A stretch of DNA of 19,292 bases from Ignavibacteriales bacterium (GTDB lineage: Bacteria; Bacteroidota; Ignavibacteria; Ignavibacteriales; Ignavibacteriaceae): NCBI GenBank assembly GCA_027349615.1, contig DAIEML010000012.1, positions 1-19,292 on the forward strand, in the 5' to 3' direction. The notes beneath the pieces were generated by a model, which saw only the letters and a program-made list of their open reading frames with translations, ran no database searches and was not told the DNA's origin. The position numbers and the translations under genes were made by a program. Below are positions 1-7,414 of this stretch, one piece after another; position 1 is the stretch's first letter; every line of letters begins with the position of its first letter.

Positions 1-547
1 CAGTTAAATCGAAACCGGTTGATACTTCATAGACAAATTTTAGAGCGGCAGAAATATCTAATCCGGTTTTAGCAATAAATGCATTGAATGCTGTTGTCTT
101 ATAAATTTTTAGGATAGCATATTTTCCTGAATTCAAGTTAAATGGTTCAGACTGGAGATTCCCATTCCAATCGGAAACAGAAAAATTAACATCAAAAAAG
201 AAGTTTACTGAGTTTTGACTTGCGTAACTTCCGGTTGATAAATCAATATCTGAAATATAAAACCCTATTACAATATCCTGGTTTAATGAACCAGTTTGAA
301 AATAGAATTCAGTTCCCACAAGTGCATCGTATAACGCCTGAGCACCTCCATAATTTGAAGGTAAGGTTTTTTGCTGAATTGTATATACCTGACCTTCATT
401 AATTGTGTCCGCATAAATTTCCACGGCACCCAGATTTGTTGCCTGAGCATAAAATTGAATTGCAATTTTGTGCGCGGTTTGTGCTTTCAGAGTTGTGAAA
501 AGGAATGAAACAGAAACGATGCAAAAAATGTATAGAATTTTTTTCAT
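1..547 (-). CDS. Exported protein of unknown function, N-terminal part (cut by window edge)
   Basis: The frame is open from an ATG at 547-545 to the left edge, giving 182 visible residues with no stop, so the gene continues outside the window. The start is well supported: GGAGGA lies 7 bases upstream. The protein begins with a typical signal peptide (MKKILYIFCIVSVSFLFTT, then LKAQ), with probable cleavage after the Gln near residue 23, so the product is exported. The mature part is rich in aromatic, Gly, Ser and Thr residues in beta-like alternation, without cysteines or a catalytic motif I recognise. I cannot name a family. It may be another secreted or T9SS-sorted protein like its neighbour, but the C-terminus that would show a sorting domain is not in view. 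Confidence 0.85.
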   Translation of the reverse strand, partial: MKKILYIFCIVSVSFLFTTLKAQTAHKIAIQFYAQATNLGAVEIYADTINEGQVYTIQQKTLPSNYGGAQALYDALVGTEFYFQTGSLNQDIVIGFYISDIDLSTGSYASQNSVNFFFDVNFSVSDWNGNLQSEPFNLNSGKYAILKIYKTTAFNAFIAKTGLDISAALKFVYEVSTGFDLT

Positions 548-554
548 CTATTTA

Positions 555-560
555 TCCTCC
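555..560 (-). promoter_or_regulatory. Strong Shine-Dalgarno site of the 547 gene
   Basis: On the minus strand GGAGGA stands 7 bases before the ATG at 547-545. It fixes the start of the exported protein and shows that this organism's ribosomes probably use anti-Shine-Dalgarno pairing. Confidence 0.75.
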
Positions 561-891
561 ATGTTGATATTAGTTATTATTATTTAAGTATAATCTTTTC
601 CAAAACTAGTTCAGTTCAATGTGATCAATATATATCATTACTTTATAAATTTTTGTATCGCAGATAATAGGATTTTGTATTTTGCCACTAAACATTTTTA
701 CGATTAGTTTAGTTCATAATCGAAATATTTTAATTCGAATTTAATTTAATACTTGCTCTTTAAAATAGTTTCAAAGTAATAAGTATCTCTTAATCCATTT
801 GGAATATACAATTAGATATTTCTAATTACCAAATAATTATAATTCATTAGTGATTTATATCTAATTACAAAAGATTAATTATTAAATTTTC

Positions 892-946
892 ACTTAAACT
901 ATTTTAATATAAATTGCCAAGAGTTTAATTATTAAATAGTTTAAGT
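892..946 (-). repeat. Inverted repeat 3' of the aminopeptidase gene, possible weak terminator
   Basis: ACTTAAACTATTT at 892-904 is the exact reverse complement of 934-946, with a 29-base spacer. It begins 10 bases past the TAG of the M1 aminopeptidase gene. In the minus-strand transcript this would form a 13-bp stem followed by GAAAATTT. The stem is almost all A-T and the loop is long, so a terminator role is possible but weak. TTAATTATTAAA also occurs twice (875-886 and 925-936) across the same element. Confidence 0.4.
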
Positions 947-955
947 AAAATGATA

Positions 956-2974
956 CTATTTTAGAAAAATCATTTTTTTTGTGTCGCGATAATTTCCTGC
1001 AGCCAATGAGTAAATATAGATTCCGCTTGATAATTTTCCAATTTCTTTTTTCTGAGGAAAAATAATCTGATAAGTACCCGCAGATTGAAATGTATTTACA
1101 AGAACAGCCACTTCATTTCCTAAAATATCGTAAACAACTAATTTAACAGGAATAAATCCCTTTGTTTGTACTGGAATTGTATACTCAATTGTTGTAGTTG
1201 GATTAAATGGGTTTGGATAATTTTGTTGTAGAGTAAAAATTTTAGGCTTTGTTAAATCAATAGAATCAGTGATAGAAACATCTTTTAGAATTAAATTGTT
1301 CGGATCAAAATCAATATAGTTAGGTGATCCTTTAATGCTGATATTAAATTGTTGATTTTGTTGATCGTTAAAGACAGTAATAATTGTGTCTCCAATTGAT
1401 GTCGAAATTTTTAATTGAATCGGCATTATAAAAAATTGCGGATTTGTATTTGTATTTTGAGAAATGTTTATTGAAACATTATAAATATTATTTCCAAGAG
1501 AATTTGAATTCCAACTTAATTGATAATGAGGATAATTTTCTCCATAAATCCATTCATTAAAAAAGTAGCTTAAACTTGACCCATAAATTTTTTCAACAAC
1601 TGATTCAAAATCTGAAGTAGTGGCAACATTGTATGTTAAGCCTGGATAGGAAGCGTAGGTCCGCAATGTTTTAAAGAAGATTGAATCACCAACAATTCCT
1701 CTTAGCATATGAAGAACAACTGCGCCTTTTGCATAAGACCGATAATAATCAAAAATACTATTAACATTGGAAATATCTTGCACATAAATTGAACCAACTG
1801 CATTTTTTGCAGATTGCATATCTTGAAAGATCATTTGGTTATAAACATTTTGTCCTTGCGTAGCTCCAAAATAAATCGCTTCCGAATAGGTTGCGAAACC
1901 TTCATTTAGCCAAATATCCTGCCAATCTTTGCAAGTCACCATATCTCCAAACCATTGATGAGCAAGTTCATGTGCTTCGAGGTCTTCATCAAAATCACCA
2001 AGAGAAGTTATAGTTTGATGTTCCATTCCTCCGCTCCAACCAAATTGTGCTTGTCCATATTTTTCACGCAAGAATGGATATTGTCCATAATAATTAGAAT
2101 ATATTTTTATCATGTTCGGAACTTTATCGATTAAACTTTTAGAAGCTGAAAAATTTTCCGGGTAAACATAATTTGTAATCGGCATAGAATCAGAGACAGT
2201 ATATTTATAGTAGTTTGTATATTCAACATAATTTGAAACAGCAATTGAAATTAAATATTGAGCAATCGGATAACTATTTTTCCATTCGAATGTGTGAGTA
2301 CCATTTCCATTATCAATTACATTTTGTAAAATTCCATTAGAAGCTGCTGTCAATGAATTATCACAAGTTATCCAAACATCGGAAGAATCAGCTTTATCTG
2401 CCGGCGTATCTTTACAAGGCCACCAATCGCTAGCTCCATAAGGTTCGCTTAATGACCAAATAGCAGGACTTCCGGCGTGAGTGCTAAAAGCAAAGCTGCC
2501 AAATCCACTTGAACCCGGCACACCTTCATAATAAATTTTTACAGAAAAATTTTCACCAATATTATAACTTTTATCTAGTGTTATATTCAGCTTTGCATTT
2601 GAGTGCGAAAATGTAAGTAGTTTTCCATTTGATAAAATTGAATCAACAGTTAAAGTATTTTGAAGGTCTAAATTGAAAGAGTTCAATACAGGCAAAATAC
2701 TATTTGCATTTACTGTAACTATCCCTTTCAAATATTCGGGTGAATATGTTATTGTTAAGTTTAATTTATAATAAGTAATATCAATAGTTGAATCTCCCGG
2801 ATAAAGCGCTTTGGAAACTTTCATCAGACCAAAATAATTTTGGGATTTGGATTTTGTAATTGCTTCTTGGTGACTTTGAGCAAATAAGAGTTGGCAGAAC
2901 AATAATAAAAAAACAAACAATGTTGTTTTGAAGATAGTCGTATTTTGGATTTTAGTTTTCAGAAGAGGTTTCAA
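956..2974 (-). CDS. Secreted M1-family zinc aminopeptidase with T9SS C-terminal sorting domain
   Basis: A metallopeptidase of family M1 (gluzincin), expected to remove N-terminal residues from peptides outside the cell. The diagnostic motifs are present: GGMEHQ at about 315-320 (the exopeptidase GxMEN-type loop), HELAH at 335-339 with E358 in NEGF as zinc ligands (H335, H339, E358) and E336 as general base, and Y414 in a YAKG context as candidate transition-state tyrosine. A hydrophobic segment around residues 17-32 is the signal peptide. Residues 585-672 form a T9SS sorting domain starting NYPNPFNP and ending KKMIFLK, so export to the cell surface by the type IX system is inferred. The start is uncertain: no ATG lies near the signal peptide, so a TTG at 2974 without a visible Shine-Dalgarno is used; CTG (codon 5) or TTG (codon 19) are alternatives. 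The stop is TAG. Confidence 0.93.
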   Translation of the reverse strand: MKPLLKTKIQNTTIFKTTLFVFLLLFCQLLFAQSHQEAITKSKSQNYFGLMKVSKALYPGDSTIDITYYKLNLTITYSPEYLKGIVTVNANSILPVLNSFNLDLQNTLTVDSILSNGKLLTFSHSNAKLNITLDKSYNIGENFSVKIYYEGVPGSSGFGSFAFSTHAGSPAIWSLSEPYGASDWWPCKDTPADKADSSDVWITCDNSLTAASNGILQNVIDNGNGTHTFEWKNSYPIAQYLISIAVSNYVEYTNYYKYTVSDSMPITNYVYPENFSASKSLIDKVPNMIKIYSNYYGQYPFLREKYGQAQFGWSGGMEHQTITSLGDFDEDLEAHELAHQWFGDMVTCKDWQDIWLNEGFATYSEAIYFGATQGQNVYNQMIFQDMQSAKNAVGSIYVQDISNVNSIFDYYRSYAKGAVVLHMLRGIVGDSIFFKTLRTYASYPGLTYNVATTSDFESVVEKIYGSSLSYFFNEWIYGENYPHYQLSWNSNSLGNNIYNVSINISQNTNTNPQFFIMPIQLKISTSIGDTIITVFNDQQNQQFNISIKGSPNYIDFDPNNLILKDVSITDSIDLTKPKIFTLQQNYPNPFNPTTTIEYTIPVQTKGFIPVKLVVYDILGNEVAVLVNTFQSAGTYQIIFPQKKEIGKLSSGIYIYSLAAGNYRDTKKMIFLK

Positions 2975-3064
2975 AATTAATTTACATTAAATCTTTTTTT
3001 AACTTAAATAGTCAAAATGATTTTTACAATTATCAATCTCACAAAGTCTTAATAAATTATTCGC

Positions 3065-4414
3065 TCAACTTACTTCCTGAATTCTGCAAATTGGTCTGAA
3101 GCTGCAGAAGCGGCAAATTTTATTTTCTCTATCACTTAAAGTCGATAAATTAAATTTGCCTTCAACAATTTCTTTAACATATTTTTTAATCGCACTCAGA
3201 CAAATATCTATCATTTCCTTATTAGCATCAATCAACTTTTCAGTAGTTGTATTTTTCGCCAAATGAATTTGTGAAATTAATTTTTTGCCGAATTCTTCCT
3301 CTTTAAATTTTAAAGAATATATTTCAGCACCTGCCGGTTCAAGTTCGCTTTCAATCTGCGCCTTTATCATTTCTTTTGCAGCAAATAAATACAAAGGAAG
3401 CTGCAAGGAAAGACCGTCAAGTAATTCATTTGAAGTTGGTTTTTTACCGCTAAGTTTATAATCAACAATTTTGAAATATTTATTTCCGTTGTCGATATCA
3501 ATTCGATCAATCTTGCCTCTTACACTTACGTCACCAACTTTAATTATTTTTACCGGATATAATTCTTTATTATCATCATCAATATTTCCAAAACTGAATT
3601 CAAAGTATTGAGGGATAAATCCATCCGGATTTTCTTTTTCGTATTTTAAAAATTTATAAAGTATTGAATTTTTTTTATCGCCATTAATTCCTAAAATTTT
3701 TTCCTTCTCATAAAAAGTTAAAGGCGACCGGAAATTTGCTTTATCAATTATATCTTCAGCAATTTGAAAAATTAATTTTTCTGCACGATTAAATTCTTCT
3801 TCGCTGCAATGCTGAAGAGTAATTCCATCCGATCTAATCTTTTTATAAAACGAATAAAGTATGCTGTGAAGAATACTTCCCATTTCTAATGCTTCTATAT
3901 CTTCTGACGGTTCTTTCATCGGTTCGAGATTTAGGATTCTTTCAGCAAAATATTTATATGGGCATTTCGCATAAGTTTCTAATTGAGAAATTGAATATTC
4001 TTTGGAACTAAATTCATTTAAATTTTCCTTTACTTCATCGGAAAGATTTTCTCCGATGAATCCAGTAAAATCAGATTTGCCAAACGGCTGATTTAATCTT
4101 AAATCGTTTATTTCAATCGCAGTTTTTATTTTTTCAATATCTAAATCATTATCAACATTATTAATTTCTGACGGAATATTTTTACACTTAATCTTTCCTA
4201 GATAAATCAGCAGCTCTTCCCTTGAAAAAATAGAATCAGAATAATCCTTTTCGCTTTTATTTTTTACTTCGAATAAATCCATGAACTCATTTAGAATATT
4301 TGATTCAATTAATACTTTTTTATCTTCTTGAATTGGATAAGTTAAATAAAGGTGTTTTTCCCAAGAACAAAGAGATTGATAAAATCTATATCTTTCTTCC
4401 GTTTGATGGTTCAA
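3065..4414 (-). CDS. C-terminal half of AddB-like protein: Fe-S PD-(D/E)XK nuclease domain
   Basis: This is the distal fragment of the interrupted nuclease gene; the 449 codons from a TTG at 4414 are given, although the homologous frame runs on to 4564. The first residues carry a UvrD motif VI-like stretch (EERYRFYQSL). The nuclease core follows, in fragment numbering: H183, D303 in GKIDRID, D318-Y-K320 in the VDYK motif, and Q338, the RecB-family nuclease pattern for magnesium-dependent DNA cleavage. Four cysteines, C151 (AKCPYKYF) and C434, C437, C443 (CRFCSFRPIC), match the AddB iron-sulfur cluster that bridges the two ends of the nuclease domain. All catalytic residues are intact. The TTG has no convincing Shine-Dalgarno and sits inside a conserved region, so independent translation is doubtful. 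The domain normally acts in end-processing for recombinational repair. Confidence 0.85.
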   Translation of the reverse strand: MNHQTEERYRFYQSLCSWEKHLYLTYPIQEDKKVLIESNILNEFMDLFEVKNKSEKDYSDSIFSREELLIYLGKIKCKNIPSEINNVDNDLDIEKIKTAIEINDLRLNQPFGKSDFTGFIGENLSDEVKENLNEFSSKEYSISQLETYAKCPYKYFAERILNLEPMKEPSEDIEALEMGSILHSILYSFYKKIRSDGITLQHCSEEEFNRAEKLIFQIAEDIIDKANFRSPLTFYEKEKILGINGDKKNSILYKFLKYEKENPDGFIPQYFEFSFGNIDDDNKELYPVKIIKVGDVSVRGKIDRIDIDNGNKYFKIVDYKLSGKKPTSNELLDGLSLQLPLYLFAAKEMIKAQIESELEPAGAEIYSLKFKEEEFGKKLISQIHLAKNTTTEKLIDANKEMIDICLSAIKKYVKEIVEGKFNLSTLSDRENKICRFCSFRPICRIQEVS

Positions 4415-4564
4415 TTCATTTTTCGAAAATGAACCTGAGTAAAATATTTCGGGTGAATATTTAGTAGGTAAATCTCCGTCGCAAAGTCCCGATAAAAATA
4501 AATAATCAAATTCCAGTCCGCGAATTTCATTAAGAGTTGTAATTTGAACTCCGTAATTGGATTT

Positions 4565-4567
4565 TTA
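4565..4567 (-). other. Premature in-frame TAA splitting the AddB-like gene
   Basis: The minus-strand codons read ...AAT ATA AAA TAA AAA TCC AAT TAC GGA GTT..., giving NIK-stop-KSNYGV. Frame is kept exactly on both sides with no base gained or lost. CAA to TAA is the simplest one-base explanation, since a Gln or charged residue is plausible just before the conserved GVQITTL strand. Confidence 0.9.
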
Positions 4568-6226
4568 TTTTATATTAAATCTTGATGATGAAATTGCGGT
4601 TCGAAGGTTATTCAAGAAAAAAGATAAAGGGAATTTTTTATTCTTATCAAATTCAAGTTTAAAGAGATCAAAAACTTCATTCATTAAATCCAAAAAAGTT
4701 GTAATACCTTTTATATTTTCTTCAGAGTTCTCACTTTGATCATTAATTAAATTTGCCGGAAGTTGCAGAGAAAATATCAAATTATTCAAATTATTTTTGA
4801 ACTCTTCAACAGTTAATATTTTATTAAAACTTGAAAGCAGGATAAATAATTTATTTATATCAAAAAGCGCTTTATCTAAAGCCGATTTTTTTATTGAAGA
4901 AAATTTGTTGTCGTCATCTCTCTTATCTTCAGCACTGATTAAAGCATCTTGAATGGAATTAATCCAATTTTCATAACCAGAAATAATTTTCAGATCAACT
5001 GAAACTTTCAGCAAGTTTGAAACATCAATATCTTCAAGTTTGAAATATCCGCCGCTTAAAGCACGAAAAATATTTTTGTAGTAAAAATCATTTTCTAATA
5101 TCTCTAAAAAATTTACAATTGAAATAACCGGAGAAGAAGAATTTAATGGTATTCTATCGGTAAGATTGAACGGCAAATTGTAAACATTAAAAATGTCTCT
5201 AACAATTGGAGAATATTTTTGAATTAAATTAAACGCTACACAAATTTTATGAGGCTCTACATTCTCATTAGTAATTAGTTTTTTAATTTCTTTGGCAACA
5301 ATTTCAATTTCTTTTTCTCTCGTAACTCCAGAAATTTTTGTTATTGAATTTTTAAACTGATCAACTTTATTATTTCCGGCATTCTTAAATAATCTTTCTC
5401 TAACTATTTTCTGGAAATTATTTTGAGCAGAATTTTGACCATCTTTTAAAACCGAAAAACCTTTTTTAATTAATTTACCGTAACATTTATCTAAGTGAGA
5501 AAATATAATTGGATTATTTGAGTAATAATCAAATGAAATAAAAAGCTCGGAATTTTTTAGTTGAGAAGTAAAATCTATAATTTCAATTTCCGGAGAAGTA
5601 AATTCATCAAATCCATTAATTACAATTAAATTAACATCAGTATAAAGTTTCCGAAAATTATTTTCAAAGGATTGAATATTAAATTGAATCAACTCGTTAT
5701 AAATATCGCCAATTTCTTTAACATTTAGTTGATTACATTTTAATATATATATTTCGAAAATGTTTGCAATGTCTTCGGCTTTAATTTTTTCTGAACCGGA
5801 TAGTTTTTCAGATTCTGCCCGGAGTAGAAGTGGTGTAATTCCCTGCTTCTTATATTCCGAAATAACATTCTTGATTCTTTCTATTGTTCCTTGGGGAATT
5901 TCTTTTTTATAGACTGAAAAATATTTGAGATTAGCTTCGCCAAAACTTTGTTTTAATAAAACTGAGGAAGCTGCTTCGCTTAAAATTTTCCCTTTAGAAT
6001 TGCCATTTGCAAAAAGCAAATTTGTAGAGAAAGTTCCAATTGTTTCTAGATTTATTTTTCCAGCAGCTTGATTCGGAGAACTTGAAATAATTTCTCTTTT
6101 CAATGATCTGATTTTTCTATTCGTCGGAACGATAAATAAAAGTTCATTTAATTTTCCGGATTTAATTTTATTATCGATCAACAAATCGAGATCAAAAGAT
6201 TTTTTTTTAATTTTTGTTAAAATCAT
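4565..6226 (-). CDS. N-terminal half of AddB-like protein (inactivated helicase-like part)
   Basis: 553 residues from an ATG at 6226 to the premature TAA at 4567-4565. The start overlaps the stop of the preceding CYTH gene (ATGA, 6223-6226), so it is probably translationally coupled. The N-terminus has a beta-strand and PTNRK element (LLFIVPTNRKIRSLKREI, residues about 29-46), where an active SF1 helicase would carry Walker A; no GxGKT/S is present. Later segments such as the one around EIEIVAKEIKKLI and HKICVAF resemble the AddB-type helicase scaffold. Alone, this piece lacks motifs V-VI and the whole nuclease domain, so it should not be functional. It is recognised as AddB-like chiefly from the joined reading frame. 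It is very Lys, Asn and Ile rich, like its neighbours, with no sign of foreign origin. Confidence 0.8.
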   Translation of the reverse strand: MILTKIKKKSFDLDLLIDNKIKSGKLNELLFIVPTNRKIRSLKREIISSSPNQAAGKINLETIGTFSTNLLFANGNSKGKILSEAASSVLLKQSFGEANLKYFSVYKKEIPQGTIERIKNVISEYKKQGITPLLLRAESEKLSGSEKIKAEDIANIFEIYILKCNQLNVKEIGDIYNELIQFNIQSFENNFRKLYTDVNLIVINGFDEFTSPEIEIIDFTSQLKNSELFISFDYYSNNPIIFSHLDKCYGKLIKKGFSVLKDGQNSAQNNFQKIVRERLFKNAGNNKVDQFKNSITKISGVTREKEIEIVAKEIKKLITNENVEPHKICVAFNLIQKYSPIVRDIFNVYNLPFNLTDRIPLNSSSPVISIVNFLEILENDFYYKNIFRALSGGYFKLEDIDVSNLLKVSVDLKIISGYENWINSIQDALISAEDKRDDDNKFSSIKKSALDKALFDINKLFILLSSFNKILTVEEFKNNLNNLIFSLQLPANLINDQSENSEENIKGITTFLDLMNEVFDLFKLEFDKNKKFPLSFFLNNLRTAISSSRFNIK

Positions 6227-6729
6227 TTTTTGCTTTTTAGAATTAAATCGCGATATGAATTTCTGATTTCCTCATGTTCATTTAATTGCAGCAATTTCAT
6301 TATCTGATTAAATCTTTTCTTTGCATCTTTTTTGCCGTTTATAACTAAAGTTTCAAGTTCCAAAAAATTTCCTAAATCTTTTACAGCATCTAAGTGAATG
6401 CGCGTATTGTCATACATAAAAAGCAATCTTTTCTTTTTAACCACAACTTCGATAGGAAATATATCTTGGAAAAATTTTTCAGAATTTCCTTTTGAAATAT
6501 TAAGCACAAAATAATCGGAAAATCTATCTTTCCCTTTTTCATTTCTTACATATTTGATCAAACTTTGGTTGCTATTTTCAATCCGCAGTTTTAACAATCC
6601 TGTTTTGGTTTTATAATAAACATCTTTTTGATTAAGGGTTTTTATAAATTTAGCTTTAATATTATCCAGTAATTTTTTTGTTTTGTTGAATGATTTTAAT
6701 TTTATCTTCAATTCAAGATTTGTCGGCAT
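6223..6729 (-). CDS. CYTH-domain protein, class IV adenylate cyclase-like
   Basis: 168 residues, the full length of a single CYTH (CyaB / thiamine-triphosphatase) domain. The family binds triphosphate substrates in a beta-tunnel with metal ions; activity may be adenylate cyclase or inorganic/organic triphosphatase, and the sequence cannot tell these apart. Visible family features are the N-terminal NLELKIKL strand (the ExExK signature with Asn in place of the first Glu, common in CyaB-annotated members), YYKTKTGLLKLRI, the LIKYVR strand, RIHLDAV, and the late acidic strand FLELETLV. The start is ATG at 6729, with only a weak GAAAG upstream. The gene begins 20 bases after the methyltransferase stop and its TGA overlaps the ATG of the nuclease gene, so the three genes probably form one operon. 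Confidence 0.87.
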   Translation of the reverse strand: MPTNLELKIKLKSFNKTKKLLDNIKAKFIKTLNQKDVYYKTKTGLLKLRIENSNQSLIKYVRNEKGKDRFSDYFVLNISKGNSEKFFQDIFPIEVVVKKKRLLFMYDNTRIHLDAVKDLGNFLELETLVINGKKDAKKRFNQIMKLLQLNEHEEIRNSYRDLILKSKK

Positions 6730-6749
6730 AAAAAACTTTCATAATTATT

Positions 6750-7358
6750 TTACAACGTTTTTCTAAAAATTAATAGAACTTCTTTCCCTTTTCTTGGCTT
6801 TATAGAATTTATATTTTTTGAAAAAAATTCCAATTTAAAAAACTTAAAAACTTCTTTATAAAATTCTTTCAAGTCTATATTGAAAGGCGGTCCGCCATTT
6901 CTTCCATCGATAGGAAAAAGTAAAATTATAAACTTTCCATCTGATTTTAACAATGAAGAAATTTTTTTTATGTATTCTTGCCTTCTATTTGGGTTTATTG
7001 CACAAAAAGTTACATAATCAAAAATCGCATCAAAATTTTCTTTGTAATATTCTTCTAATTCGAAAATATTATATTGTAAAAATGCAACTTCAACATTTTC
7101 ATTCTTTGCTAAATTTTTTGAAATTGAAATTGCTGAAGGAGAAAAATCAAGTGCAGTAGTTTCGTAACCGGCTTTTGCTGCAAATATTGCATCGTATCCT
7201 TTGCCGCTGCCGACGACCAAAAGTTTGCAAGGTTTTATTAAATTCTCTTGTAGAACTAATTCTTTCCAAACTGGAGTCGGCAATCTCAAATCCCAATTCG
7301 CTTCATTATTTAAATATTTTTCATCCCAAAAAGAAGGACTTTCTATTGTGGTGAGCAT
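6750..7358 (-). CDS. SAM-dependent methyltransferase, TPMT-like
   Basis: 202 residues with a class I Rossmann methyltransferase fold: motif I VVGSGKGYDAI (GSGKGYD at 50-56), an acidic ribose-binding D71 in ALDFS, and motif IV around YVTFCAINP (115-123). The N-terminus (FWDEKY and NWDLRLPTPVW) and the FPIDGRNGGPPF segment at 148-159 are typical of the thiopurine S-methyltransferase family rather than generic methyltransferases. Bacterial members methylate sulfur, selenium or tellurium compounds or halides; the true substrate here is unknown. The ATG at 7358 is only about 55 bases from the oppositely oriented membrane-protein gene, so the two promoters share a short divergent region. It heads the probable operon with the CYTH and nuclease genes. 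No membrane segment or signal peptide is seen, so it is cytoplasmic. Confidence 0.88.
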   Translation of the reverse strand: MLTTIESPSFWDEKYLNNEANWDLRLPTPVWKELVLQENLIKPCKLLVVGSGKGYDAIFAAKAGYETTALDFSPSAISISKNLAKNENVEVAFLQYNIFELEEYYKENFDAIFDYVTFCAINPNRRQEYIKKISSLLKSDGKFIILLFPIDGRNGGPPFNIDLKEFYKEVFKFFKLEFFSKNINSIKPRKGKEVLLIFRKTL

Positions 7359-7414
7359 AATAACTTGATAAATTAAGACGTTGAATTTATTTTATGATTG
7401 ATTATTTTAAATAT

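Larger units (their letters stand above)
548..955. other. Gene-free AT-rich intergenic stretch
   Basis: These 408 bases lie between two minus-strand genes. I see no credible ORF in either direction and no RNA gene. The part near 955 holds a 12-base direct repeat and a 13-base inverted repeat, listed separately. The part near 560 must carry the promoter and leader of the 547 gene, but I cannot place a promoter confidently in such AT-rich DNA. Confidence 0.6.
3065..6226 (-). pseudogene. addB: AddB/RecB-like helicase-nuclease gene interrupted by one in-frame stop
   Basis: Two open stretches, 6226-4565 and 4564-3065, are in exactly the same frame and are separated only by the TAA at 4565-4567. 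Read through, the locus encodes 1053 positions, typical for AddB-like nucleases of this group. The 50 codons just after the stop, before the next possible TTG start at 4414, encode a strongly conserved helicase-type segment (YGVQITTLNEIRGLEFDY, then GLCDGDLP). The reading frame was therefore continuous in the ancestor. A single change from CAA (Gln) to TAA would explain it. It may be recent pseudogenisation, a strain variant, or a sequencing/assembly error; readthrough is less likely. The helicase-like fold lacks a Walker A motif, as expected for a non-motor AddB-like subunit. No AddA partner is in the window. Confidence 0.85.

Noticed and set aside
220..402. Plus-strand 60-codon ORF opposite the first exported protein
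   Set aside because: The opposite strand has a continuous frame with a strong Shine-Dalgarno and signal peptide; this one has no ribosome site or recognisable sequence.
4565..6226. Alternative genetic code (TAA as sense) as the explanation for the split nuclease gene
   Set aside because: Other genes in the window end normally at TAA, TAG or TGA with intact family lengths (for example the methyltransferase at TAA 6750 and the carboxypeptidase at TAA 9706), so recoding of TAA is not supported.
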